This document shows, piece by piece, positions 45,531 to 56,199 of a stretch of 64,000 nucleotides of DNA. Origin of the DNA: Gigaspora rosea (taxonomy: Eukaryota > Glomeromycota > Glomeromycetes > Diversisporales > Gigasporaceae); assembly GCA_003550325.1 (NCBI GenBank), contig QKWP01000102.1, positions 206,924 through 270,923 of the forward strand, read 5' to 3'. The notes under the pieces were generated by a model. It had not been told where the DNA came from. It saw only the letters and a program-made list of their open reading frames with translations, and made no database searches. The translations under genes were made by a program, and so were the position numbers. The stretch's first letter is position 1. Each line of letters opens with the position of its first letter.

Positions 45531-46210
45531 AGGACCCTGAACAATCTATATGAGGTTATATTTGAAAAATTGCTAATAGAGACTCTTTTTTAAAAAAGGT
45601 TATATTTGAAAAGTAGGTACTGAATAAAAGATTATATTTGAAGCAAGCTAATAGGCAAAATTAAAAGAATGCTAATGTGATAATTTTTATAAATTTTATA
45701 TTTGAAATGTACTAATAAAATATAAAAAAAAATTAATTTTTTTTAAAAATATAATTTGTCATTTTTTTTTTAGAGAATATAAATTTTTTTTTTTTTTTTT
45801 TAGAGAAAGTAATTTTTTTAGAGAAAGTAAATTTTTTAAAAAAATAATTTTTTTAGAGAAAGTAATTTAAGAGAAAGTAATTTTTTTAGAAAAAGTAATT
45901 TTTTTGGAGAAAGTAATTTTTTTAGAGAAAGTAATTTTTTTAGAGAAAGTAATTTTTTTAGAGAAAGTAATTTTTTTAGAAAAAGTAATTTTTTTAGAGA
46001 AAGTAATTTTTACAAAGAAAGTAATTTTTTTAGAAAAAGTAATTTTTTTAAGATTAATTTTGATTTTTTTTTAAAAAATGTTATATTTTAGAAAAAGTTA
46101 AAATAGATATATCTAATATTTAAAATATAGCTTATATATATCAATAAGCTAACCAAAAAAAATTTACTATGATGCCCAAATATAAGCTCATATAGATTAT
46201 TCAGGGTTCT
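45531..46210. mobile_element. TIR element with internal minisatellite, relative of 19205-20007
   Basis: The left end AGGACCCTGAACAATCTATA is mirrored at the right end (complement AGAACCCTGAATAATCTATA), with TGAGG/CTTATATTTG similarity inward for about 37 bp. The first 190 bp and last 140 bp align with the element at 19205. The core is a tandem array. Non-coding. Confidence 0.75.
45770..46050. repeat. 17-bp minisatellite AGAGAAAGTAATTTTTT
   Basis: About 15 copies with small length changes (AGAGAAAGTAATTTTTT, AGAAAAAGTAATTTTTT) form the core of the TIR element. Such cores explain the length difference between family members, and the T-rich equivalent at 19600-19850 probably caused the assembly gap there. 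Confidence 0.85.
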
Positions 46211-46249
46211 ATCTAAACAAACTATTTTAATTGATAATAAAGATTATAA

Positions 46250-47040
46250 ATTTTTAAAAAATTTAACAAATCAAATCTTAAAACCTCAAAAATGATGAAC
46301 CACTCAGTGGGAAGTACATTTATGAAATAAAGCTCTCTGGTCTAACCAACGATAGAACATCAACTGCTTTACAAAAAGTTGGAAATAGTACAGAAATGTA
46401 TTATGAAATTTAGTTAGGAGTAGCTATATTATACAGAAGAAGTGAGGACTAGCTTGCTGAGGATAAAGGTGGTTCTTACTCAGACTAGTTATGCAATATA
46501 GCCAGTGCTCACTTAACTTTAGAGAAAGTATCTATTAACCAATCCAGATAGCATATCTGCAGCAATATATGATAGACTACTGAGAGTAGTAGGTGATGCA
46601 TAGCTTCACCCTTACTAGCATTTGGGTAATCTCAGGACACCAAGGTTTAGAAAGTAACTATGAGGTTACGATTGTTTGGGCAAGGCCTCTGCACCTACTT
46701 GGAAGTATAGAATTGAAAATATAAAAGAAGCAGAGAATATAGTAAATAGTTAAATAATAAAATAGGAAGTAGTTCAAAAATTCAGATTGTACAAAAGATA
46801 GATATGGAAAGCTCAGTTAGGTTTAGATTACAAATAGTCAGGAATGTCTGAGTCTTAGTACTTAAAATATAATAAGTATTATATAATATATACAAATATA
46901 TATTTAATAAAAAAGTCTTCAAGGTATAACCTTACCTTAAAAAAATATATATATTAAAACCTCAATATCACCTAATTTTTTACTACAATTTGTATTTCAA
47001 ATATAAAACAAAACTAATAAATAGGGGTTTTCAAACTCAA
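46250..47040. other. Unassigned intergenic sequence, slightly richer in GC
   Basis: Around 46290-46840 the base composition rises above the surroundings and lacks long A/T runs, but no open frame, tRNA-like box or inverted ends were recognised. It could be an old SINE/LINE body or a non-coding transcript. Confidence 0.3.
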
Positions 47041-47700
47041 ATTAAATCAAATATTAAATATATTTGAATTTGATTAAATCAAATTAGCCTTGATTTGATT
47101 TGATTTGAATTAAAAATTCCATATTTGGATTTGATTTGATTTGAATTTTTTTAAATTTTATTTATAATTTTTTTTATTAAGGGTAGAGTGTACACATTTC
47201 CAAATTCATATAAAATAGATTGTAGATCAACTTTGTATAATACATCATATGATATTATGTAAACATCATGTGATTCGACCAATCAGAATTAGCAATTCTT
47301 TGTACTATACAGGAAAAACATATAGCGACTTCGGAAATATTAATTATATATGAAGTTAATTTTTTAATACAAAACAAATTGCATAACTTTACTATTATAA
47401 ACAAACTGGATCAAATATAAATTTGTTACAAATTGGTTAAGGTGTTAAAAAGTTTTATTAGAAGCATTTTTTATTTACTATGTAAAAAACTAAAATACCA
47501 CATAGATCATATGAAAATGATCTAAATACACTCTATCCTTAAATCAAATATTTCAAATATTTGATCAAATCAAATTAAATATTTATCAATTTGTATTTAA
47601 TTTGATTTAAAAATTTTGTATTTGAATTTGATTTGAGATCAAATATTTGATCAAATCAAATCAAATTGCAAAATACTCCTAATAAAAAAGTCAAATCAAA
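47040..47700. repeat. ATTTGA/TCAAAT microsatellite tracts flanking a MITE
   Basis: TTGATTTGATTTGA-type tracts at 47040-47150 and TCAAATCAAATTAAAT-type tracts at 47545-47690 lie either side of a TTAA-ended element and look like one tract split by it. Confidence 0.6.
47177..47542. mobile_element. TTAA-ended MITE, 366 bp
   Basis: The left end TTAAGGGTAGAGTGTA is mirrored at the right end TACACTCTATCCTTAA, with TTAA at both edges as in elements that target TTAA. A left-end-like copy (TTAAGGGTAGGGTGTA) begins at 61167. Non-coding. The piggyBac link is inferred only from the target site. Confidence 0.7.
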
Positions 47701-48559
47701 ATTTTAATTATAAACAAGTTACTTAATGTTATCTTAATTAAGCTCTTAAAACTTTTAATATTGAAATGCTATTAAACTAAAATATAAAGTCTAATAATTC
47801 AAAATTATCTAAAAATAATTTTATATAAAAAAAGATATATTAAAAAGCAAGTTGTATATAATATAATTGTAGTTAGTTTAGATAAACATAAAAAATATAA
47901 TATAGTATAGTCAACTCACTTCATACTAAATTGCATGTTCTGAAAGATTTTGTACAATATAGAGTAATTTTGCTTTATACAGTTTGCTTTTTATTTGGTT
48001 TATATAGCTAACCAATAAAATCATATAAAATCATATACATGTGATTAAGAATTACAATTTTTTTATATACAATGAAAGATTTAGTTAGCATAAAAGAACC
48101 TTACATTTTTATAGAAAATTATAGGTTATAACATTTGTATAATTGGCTTGATCTAGATCCAAATGTAATTGTTAACTAATCAAATCAATTAAAAATTCTT
48201 TTGATATATGAAAAACATGAAAAAATGAATAAATTATTAACATAAAGTAAAGCAATTTTAATACTAAAGTAAATGTATTATATTTTTTAACTATTATATT
48301 TTACTAAAAATATATTATATCTAATATGTTACTACTCTATAGTCTGTATTACTATAATTCTTTTTTTTATTCTTTGACAGTCTTGTTGGTGCTTAAATAC
48401 CAATTGAATCAACTAATTAAGCTAATTTTGGTAAATACTATTTTGCAATTGCAAGCCTGGCATTATCTGGCTACTTTAATTTGTGCCTAGATATGATCTG
48501 TCATACTAAGTTACATATGATCTAGAATTTTATATTGGCTATTTTACAAATCAAACAAA

Positions 48560-49200
48560 AATAGCACAATGCTATTCACACTTCTACCTTTTATCCCTTG
48601 AACAAACAATCTTTTAACTACTTCTTTTTTCTTTGATACTGGTCATCCTTAACTCCATTATTTAATGAACTTTCTTCTTCTAATTTTGTATTAGTATGCT
48701 TGAGTTTTTTTGGAGTCGCTCATTTTTCACACATCTTATGCTTATTTTTTATTGCAATTCTGTTATCTTTTTCCTACTAATTTACTTCCTTATATCATCT
48801 TTGCCATATTTCTTTATAAAAAAACTACTCAATGATTTTAGAATAAAAATCCAAATATCAATAAACTTCTTTTTTGCTGATCTCAGCTTTCTCTAGCTTA
48901 TCTACTATATTATTGACAAGTTATTCTTTAATATGGCTCTTTTGCCAGCTTTTTCTCACTTCTCTTATTGGATCAAAAAAATAATCTTCTTAAAATCAGA
49001 CTTGGGTAACAATGCCTTACTCATATTATCAAGCGCACTTTCACTAGCAACCTTTTCTATCATCTTCTGATACTACTTATACATTTTACATAGTCAAAAG
49101 TCTTATTCTCCTCCTGACAAGCAATGCAAGTTCTTGTACTATATATCTCAGATTTTTTTTCCTAAGTATAGTCTAAACTAGCACTTTATTACAAAATTAA
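48560..49200 (-). pseudogene. Degenerate coding traces, unidentified
   Basis: On the minus strand several short stretches look like protein (for example CIACQEENKTFDYVKC with two Cys pairs near 49080-49150, and KHTNTKLEEESSLNNG near 48650) separated by many stops. Probably an ancient transposon or gene fragment; the family was not recognised. Confidence 0.3.
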
Positions 49201-49419
49201 TTAAAAAATAACTGCATAGTAAAAATTAATTTTTTATTAAGCTAATTGAATTTCAAAAATAAGCAAAAATTATTCAGCATAACAAATTATATATAATCCC
49301 AAAATTTTTTAAAATTTTATAAAAATTTAAGATAGCTATTATTTCTAAATATAAAAATGCAATTTTTAATTCAAAATTATATCAATTACCAAATATAGTA
49401 ATTTATTACTATATATAGG

Positions 49420-49700
49420 ATTATCTAAAGCCAGATGCATTCAAGTGATAGAAAGCCAATCAAATTGTAAATTTTGATCTTTACAGATCAGCCTGATGAG
49501 ACAAAAACTAAGAAAAAAAAGTGAAAAACATAAAAAATACAAAAATGAGTGTCTAAACCTGTCTAGGAGCATTAATAAAAAATGGTGGAAAGACAATTTT
49601 ATTTATAAGCTTAGCTCTAATTCTAATCTTTAACTAACTCTTACTCTAATTTTAATTAAATAATCAAAAACATATAAACACACTGGCTTTGACTATTCCC
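49420..49700. mobile_element. MITE copy 1, ~281 bp, GG(A/G)..TCTAAAGCC ends
   Basis: The interior aligns with 49847-50130 (TAAACCTGTCTAGGAGCATT; ATTAATAAAAAATGG; TCTAATCTTTAACTAACTC). The ends are more degraded. Flanked by TATATA-like repeats. Same orientation as the second copy. Confidence 0.7.
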
Positions 49701-49846
49701 TATATACAGTATAGTAATTAACTAAAATTTTTTTAAAAAATTATAAAATTTTAATGATATGTGCAATTTGTTATACTAAATAATTTTATTTAAAAAAATT
49801 GCTAGTATATTAATAAAAAATTTAAGTTCATCTATTACTATATTTA

Positions 49847-50130
49847 GGGGTCGTCTAAAGCCATGTACCCATGTGACATTTTCGTGTAAATCAACCAAAC
49901 GGAGTCGCAAAATTTTGTTTACATGGATCAGCCCGAAGAAGTCAAAAAAAACGCAAGAACATAAAAACGGCATTCTAAACCTATCTTGGGCCATTAATAA
50001 AAAATGTCGGGAAGGTAATTTTACCTATATTGGTTCTAACCCTAACCCCGACCCTAATGCTAAACAGACTCTGATACAAATTTTAACTAAAATTTCAAAA
50101 AATCACATGGTCATGGCTTTAGCCATCCCC
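49847..50130. mobile_element. MITE copy 2, 284 bp, with 8-bp target duplication
   Basis: The left end GGGGTCGTCTAAAGCCATG pairs with the right end (complement GGGGATGGCTAAAGCCATG). It is flanked by TATATTTA at 49839-49846 and 50131-50138, an exact 8-bp target duplication. GGGG tips with 8-bp duplications are typical of Merlin/ISXO2-type transposons, the same transposase class encoded at 3145-4095. Confidence 0.8.
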
Positions 50131-50317
50131 TATATTTAGTAATTCTAGTTTATTATGAAAACTATATTAAAATTTAGAAAACCGCTCAAATAAAAAATTT
50201 AAAAATTTACTTAAACTTAATTATTTTAAAAACTGTAGCATAAAATTTTTTAAACTTTTTTTTTATTTAAAAGGCATAGATTTAAAGAATATATAATTTA
50301 ATTTTTAGCTTGATACC

Positions 50318-50542
50318 TTATATATTTAGCTCTGTATAAATTTTTGAAAAGCGTCCACAATAATATGGTAGGCCACTGTACTTGTTTTTAATATTTATAT
50401 CGGCAGCATAATCTGGATGTCCAAATCCATTACTTCTGCTGATAAATACGTTAACAGTCACACGATTTGTTACGCAGATATTGTGTATAAAATTTTTAAA
50501 ATGAGTCAAGTAAAATTTAGGCAAATTTTGCTTTTTTGACAT
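50318..50542 (-). CDS. Small ORF, possible exon, 74 aa
   Basis: A 74-aa frame with balanced composition (VFISRSNGFGHPDYAADINI), unlike the low-complexity spurious frames around it. It lies downstream of the Sel1 gene on the same strand and could be a separate small gene or a 3' exon of the region. No domain was recognised. Confidence 0.35.
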   Translation of the reverse strand: MSKKQNLPKFYLTHFKNFIHNICVTNRVTVNVFISRSNGFGHPDYAADINIKNKYSGLPYYCGRFSKIYTELNI

Positions 50543-50746
50543 AATAAACTAGAAGAAGCTGTCAGTTTAATTTTTGATCCGGTTTGTGACTTTACTAGCA
50601 ATAGAAGGATCTTCTCATAAATTTTATGGGTGGTTTTATAATAAAATTGAGAAGAATCATGACTAGTAAATTAAATTGCATATCAAAATGTATTAAAAAT
50701 TTTTAAATACCGGTAATTAAAAATCAAACAACCGTGATCGTTAAGA

Positions 50747-50971
50747 TCACAATTTAAACCATTTGCCATCCCTATTATTACCGTTTAAATACCATTTTTT
50801 AAATGCCTTTTCTTTATTCTCATTAGTACTATACCTTTTCATAACCGAGTCCAAAATGATATTGCCCTTCTGAATTGCCACATTTAGAGGATTTCCAACA
50901 CTATTTAAATGCATTATGTTTTCAACTTTAATACCCTTTTCATAAAAAAAAAAAAAACAATCATAAAACAT
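50747..50971 (-). CDS. Small ORF just downstream of the Sel1 gene, 74 aa
   Basis: After a low-complexity start, residues ~11-74 read like a genuine protein (NSVGNPLNVAIQKGNIILDS; WYLNGNNRDGKWFKL). It begins 24 bases past the stop of the Sel1 gene on the same strand, so it may be a former C-terminal part or a spliced exon of that gene. A run of A near 50941-50954 (plus strand) lies between. No family was recognised. Confidence 0.35.
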   Translation of the reverse strand: MFYDCFFFFYEKGIKVENIMHLNSVGNPLNVAIQKGNIILDSVMKRYSTNENKEKAFKKWYLNGNNRDGKWFKL

Positions 50972-50994
50972 TCCTCAAGCACTCGTCTTCTCAT

Positions 50995-52134
50995 TCACCC
51001 TTTTTTGCGATTCATATTCGCAGATTTTTTGTAATATATAAATGCCTTTTCTTCATCCTTTTCAACTCCAACTCCATAATGATAACAATATCCAACTATA
51101 TATATTCCATTAGCGCCACCCATCTTAGCAGATTTTTGATAATTAATGAATGCTTTATATTCATCCTTTTCAACTCCAATTCCATAATGATAACAATATC
51201 CAACCATGTATGTTCCATTAACACTTCCCATCTCAGCAGATTTTTGATAATAGATGAATGCCTTATGTTCATCTTTTTCAACTCCATCTCCACGACGATA
51301 ACAACGTCCAACCATGTATGTTCCATCAGCGTCACCCATCTCAGCAGATTTTTGATAATAAATGAATGTCTTATGTTCATCCTTTTCCACTCCAACTCCA
51401 TGACAATAACAACGTGCAACTTTATATGCTCCATCAGCGTCACCCATCTCAGCAGATTTTTGATAGTAGATGAACGCATTATGTTCATCCTTTTCAACTC
51501 CAACACCATCATGATAACAATAACCAACATTATATGTTCCATTAGCGTTTCCCATTTCTGCAGATTTTTGATAATAAATAAATGCCTTATGATCATCCTT
51601 TTCGACACCAATTCCTTTATCATAACAACATCCGACATTATATATTCCAACGGCGTTCCCCATCTCTGCAGATTTTTGATAATAAATGTACGCTTTATGT
51701 TCATCCTTTTCAATACCAATTCCATTTTGATAACAATATCCAACATTGCTTGTTCCATCAGAGTCACCCATTTCAGCGGATTCTTGATAATAAATGAATG
51801 CCTTATGTTCATCCTTTTCAATCCATTTACCAAAACGATAACAAACTGCAAGAATTATTTGAGCCATAAAATTGGCTTGGTTGTCTAAGCACCACTTAAT
51901 TACATTATCTGGATTTTGCTCCCTTTTTGTTAAAAATTGATCCAATATATTAGGTATTTGTTCTGAACGTTTACCTTTCAATCTTTCTTCATAATATAGA
52001 TTATATAATTCTTTAACAATTTCACCAAAAATATTCAGTGTTTTACTATCTTTCAAATATAATTGGTTAAAATTATTGGCTATTTGATTAATATCAGATT
52101 TTTCGGGTTGTTTTACTATTAAATTATTCGACAT
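50995..52134 (-). CDS. Sel1-repeat protein, 379 aa
   Basis: A helical N-terminal region of ~115 residues (EIVKELYNLYYEERLKGKRS) precedes eight Sel1-like repeats of 36 residues (GVGVEKDEHKAFIYYQKSAE). It is a shorter paralogue of the 22733-24742 gene: the N-terminal regions align, and the DNA of the repeats is similar. Probably a solenoid scaffold in signalling; no catalytic residues. The start follows the MSNNLI opening and the conserved upstream block. The C-terminus ends in SANMNRKKG without a closing Sel1 cap, so it may be truncated or continue by splicing. Confidence 0.85.
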   Translation of the reverse strand: MSNNLIVKQPEKSDINQIANNFNQLYLKDSKTLNIFGEIVKELYNLYYEERLKGKRSEQIPNILDQFLTKREQNPDNVIKWCLDNQANFMAQIILAVCYRFGKWIEKDEHKAFIYYQESAEMGDSDGTSNVGYCYQNGIGIEKDEHKAYIYYQKSAEMGNAVGIYNVGCCYDKGIGVEKDDHKAFIYYQKSAEMGNANGTYNVGYCYHDGVGVEKDEHNAFIYYQKSAEMGDADGAYKVARCYCHGVGVEKDEHKTFIYYQKSAEMGDADGTYMVGRCYRRGDGVEKDEHKAFIYYQKSAEMGSVNGTYMVGYCYHYGIGVEKDEYKAFINYQKSAKMGGANGIYIVGYCYHYGVGVEKDEEKAFIYYKKSANMNRKKG

Positions 52135-52278
52135 TTTAAAATCAAATAAACTAGAAAATCTAAAAATTTGATTTTAGCCGATTTAAAATGAAGCGTACGT
52201 ACCACAATTTTATAGGTAGTTCTCGGGTGATACAATTTTTTTTATGGATAAGTACGCCACAAATTGATAAAAGAAATG

Positions 52279-52302
52279 GCCAATCAGAGAGCGTAAATTT
52301 TG
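52279..52302 (-). promoter_or_regulatory. CCAAT-containing block, copy upstream of the second Sel1 gene
   Basis: GCCAATCAGAGAGCGTAAAT lies 145 bp upstream of the ATG at 52134 and matches the block at 24850-24873 at about 20 of 24 positions, although surrounding sequence has diverged. Confidence 0.6.
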
Positions 52303-52739
52303 CTACGTATTCCGAATCAGTATGGGTTGATCGGACTTAAAGTGTGTAATTCTTTAATACTGACACGACAACGCAAATGACAACTGTTCTACACAAATAA
52401 ATTAATTCTTAATGGATAATAAATAATTAATACGGTAGAATTATATTATTTTTTTAATAAAAATTTGTAAAAAATCTTTAAATATAAGTTATATAATGCT
52501 ATTTTATATTTTTAAGTATTCGAATAGTAAATAATGTTTTCAGTAGAAAGTTTCGTTTATTCTGTAAAAAGACAAAAAAAACTATGTTAGATTGTTAAAA
52601 AATGTGTTAAACTACTAAAAAAAAATATTATTACATTATATAAGCTTAAAAAGTATTTGGTTTTAAATTTACAGTTAAAACTCATTACCATCTTATTGCC
52701 AACTCATTGTCAGCTCATACAGTCAACTACCTATATAAT

Positions 52740-54098
52740 AGGATGTTACAGTGGGGTGTGCGATAAACTATGTTGACAAAACTATATGCAGTACCATAGA
52801 AAAATTAATTATTGAAGATTTTTTTGAATTTAATGATCAGGAGATAGTGATCAAGGTAGTGACTGGGATTATTTGTCACATAATTTAATCATAAAGAGTG
52901 ACTTGTATGTTTTTAGATGTCTAGAGCGAATAGCTTTATTTTTCTTCATAATTTTAGAATAAATTGATTCTTAAACTCCTTTATAACATAGTTACGTTGA
53001 AACTTTTAAACATTAATATATAAATTTCAAGTTGACTCTTTACAAAAATTCTGTTTCATGTTGTAAACTATACTAAGAGACGTATTTTCATTATGGGCAA
53101 AAAATTTAATACTAGAATACAAAATTTTTAACGTAAGTTTGCTATAAAGGTGTTTAAGAATCGATTTATGTAAAATAATTGAAAAAAAAGTAAAGCTTTT
53201 CGTTCTAGACATCTAAAAACATAAGTCATTCTTTATTATTAAATTATATATAAAAAGTGATAAATAACCCCAGTCACTACCTTGATCACTATCCTGATCA
53301 TTAAATTCAAAAAAAAAATCCTTAATAATTAGTTTTTTATTTGGTACCGCATATAGTTTTGTCAAACATAGTTTATCGCACACCCCAATGTTACAGTCCG
53401 TTCTGGTTCGGTCTTGGTTCAAAAGACCAGTCCAGGCAGCAGACCATATACCAGACCAAAGCCCATGAACTGTTTCAATAAACCAGTCCAGTTCGCTTCG
53501 GTTCGGGACCAGACTCGGACCAGACCACCTTCAATCAAAAAGAATGCAATTAATTTCGAAGAAATGTACGTACGTATGTACATCATATTACTGTACCGTA
53601 TGTGTAGATTAACACGCTATAGTACCGGGATCCTTGGCCGAATTTATTTTGTAAAAAAAAAAACCTTAAAATGCACACACATTTTGCGTTTATAATTAGC
53701 AAGTATTATTTTATTTATTATTTTTGCGCTTTATACTACATTATTATATAAAAACAACCCGCTTTTTGCGTTTGCCAAACTTCTATTTTTACTATAATTG
53801 ATTATAACAACAATGCGAAACGAAGTTGATTTACAATAGCGATGGGTATTAGTATAATGGGTGTTTACAATAAAGCTTACTAGAAAAGATCGCTATTATA
53901 TACTAAGCGCCGAGTATGATGATATTTTTCTTATAATGAAAAATAAACGCACCGATACTTCTCATAATTTATAATCGTGATGTTTGTGTTTATTTATATG
54001 GACCGACTTTGGACCGGTCTTAATTCTTGAACCAAGAATCACTTGACTGACTCAAAAAACAGGACCGGAACACGGTCCTCGTGAGACTGTAACATCCC
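52740..54098. mobile_element. Outer TIR element with GGATGTTACAG ends, interrupted
   Basis: The left end GGATGTTACAG (52741-52751) and right end CTGTAACATCC (54088-54098) are inverted. Inside lie many GGTTC/GGACC/ACCAG-rich words, denser in GC than the surroundings (53390-53560 and 54000-54090). About 720 bp once the nested element at 52752-53387 is set aside. No coding capacity was recognised. Confidence 0.7.
52752..53387. mobile_element. Foldback TIR element, 636 bp, with 9-bp target duplication, nested
   Basis: Terminal inverted repeats of about 185 bp start TGGGGTGTGCGATAAACTAT and end with the complement. They are flanked by ATGTTACAG at 52743-52751 and 53388-53396, a perfect 9-bp duplication of the outer element's own end. 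Non-coding. A 9-bp duplication fits Mutator-like or Merlin-type elements. The high match between arms shows a recent insertion. Confidence 0.85.
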
Positions 54099-54109
54099 TA
54101 CTATATCAC

Positions 54110-55852
54110 GAACACCTTATCCCTTAAATTGTTTCTTCTGCAAAATTTGCACTGAATTTTTAAATTTTGATTTGAAATTTATGTAGTACTTGTATTGCTT
54201 CAAAAAATCATGAATAATCTTAATTTATTTAAAAGTTCTATAATTTTGATTATATAAAAGCTATTATATTTTTAAATAATATAGTCGTTATCTATTTTTT
54301 TTTAGAAAAAAAATTTATCAATTATATTGACCTTTATGAAAAATGCATATATTTGACATTTAATTACTTTTATAGACTTGTTCGTTTTGAATGTTTTATT
54401 CAGAGGTACCGAAAAATTAATTACAATTAAATTGTATTATACATAAACAATTACCAATTATATAAAATTATCTTAAGAAAAAATTGAATTCAATTAATAA
54501 CGTAATAATTGCAATTAATTGCAATTTTTGGTTTAACAACGTATGAACTTTGTCATTATACGAACATACATGTAATTGAAGATAATTGCTACGTGTTAAT
54601 GTTTTTTTTTAATATGTGCATTGCATGTATTGTATACTATATATCGATGCGTTGGTTTTATTTTTTTTATATATATATGTACGCATTGCATGTATTGAAT
54701 ACTTTGTTTTTGGGCTATTGGCAGTGATCCATGAGGATATAATTTACATGGATACTTGCCGTCGGTCTAAAAAAAGCCTCTATGTAGTTTTTGTTCGTAA
54801 CTTAACTTATATGTCCATTGGTTTGCACGATTTGTAAATTTGTCAGGTTTTATAAAAAAAAAAAAAGAGTGAAATCGTTTTATTATCTGATTTCTTTATG
54901 CAATTACGTAATATTATTGATCTTTTTTTTTTAAAATACAATTTCTGATGTCACTTCTTTTATAACGAATTAATTGTCTAATTGCGTTGCGCCACAATTA
55001 ATTAATTGAGTTCAAAAAATTGCAATTAATTGCCACTACAATCAATTATTCAGTAGGCCTGGTTTATTACCAAAACGATCGCCTTGACGAACAAGCTCAA
55101 AATCGCTAGAATCTGATCACGGAATTAAAGGATTATACGATGTTAAAGTTTGAAATTTTGAGAATAGGTCAAAACTTGATATAAAATATTAATGATCTGG
55201 TGATTTTATCAAGCTGATTATTTTGGTGATAAAATGGACCAGTCTATCAGAAGTTTATTCAATGGTAAACTATATATATTTTAATAGTAATTTTAAAATT
55301 ATTATAGATAAGCAGTGCCCACGTTATTTTATTGAATATTATGAATCACGAATAATAAAAACAACAACTTTTTTTATATACCTATACTATATTTGATATC
55401 CAAAATATACAGTAATAAAATTCTTTTGTTTATGAACATGTGACTCTCGGAAAAATTGAGGGCATCTATATAACAGACTGCTAGGATTGCTAGATTATAG
55501 CGCTTTGCAAAAAGATGTAAACATGTGATCTTAGCGATAATGATGTGAATCACTGAGAATCCAAATTGTCTGTTAATTTATACTTTCGATTGGTTACGTG
55601 TATATTTCTTTGAAATCGGTTAAAATGATCTACAGTGTTCACATCTTTTTGCAATTGCAAAGCGCAATAAATAATTCGATTAAATTTTGTGTAGAACTGA
55701 ATGGTATAAATGCTATCACGTTGAGTTCAAAAAATAAAAAATAAAAAAATTGAGATTTTTGGAGTAAAGCAGCTAGATGATACAGTATGTAAATACCATA
55801 AAATACAATTGTTAATAGGATCTAGCATATTTGGATCCTTATGTTTGGGACC
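54110..55852. other. Intergenic, AT-rich
   Basis: Spurious short frames only (54509-54837 are Tyr/Phe-rich from TA-rich DNA, with a repeated GTACGCATTGCATGTATTG-like word). An inverted pair of AAAAAGATGTAAACATGTGA-like and GTGTTCACATCTTTTTGCAA sequences near 55505 and 55635 may mark a ~150-bp element around a tract with the word GCGCTTTGCAA. No gene was seen. Confidence 0.45.
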
Positions 55853-55971
55853 TACCGTATTTTCGCGAAATAACGCGAAGGGGGTAATTTCGAGTTTCGG
55901 CCTAAATTAAGCTTAATTCAGGCCGAGATTTTAAATAATGCTCATGCCCGTTATTTCGCGAAAATACGGTA
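55853..55971. mobile_element. TA-flanked MITE, 119 bp, CCGTATTTTCGCGAAATAACG ends
   Basis: Perfect 23-bp inverted ends (TACCGTATTTTCGCG then AAATAACG), with TA at both edges. A second inner palindrome centres on CGGCCTAAATTAAGCTTAAT and its partner. Compact, recent-looking and non-coding. Similar ATAACGC motifs occur at 42815-42870. Confidence 0.85.
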
Positions 55972-56199
55972 AACAAAAACACACCAAGAAATCAGACACT
56001 TAGTCTTTGTGTAATTCTCTGGAAATTTAAGTGATAGATTCAATCTTATTTTTTAGTTCAAGAAGTGTGGAATAGAGAAAGACCGATAGAAGGCAATTTC
56101 TCATAACCTGTTAAAATTAACGATCAGAACTCTTCAAACAAAACATGACAAATTAACCTAGTTATTGCGAACTTTATGAAGAAACTCTCAAGAACAAAC

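Noticed and set aside
53414-53695. 93-codon plus-strand ORF
   Set aside because: It starts in the repeat-rich end of the outer TIR element and has low-complexity Arg/Pro/Thr sequence from ACCAG repeats.
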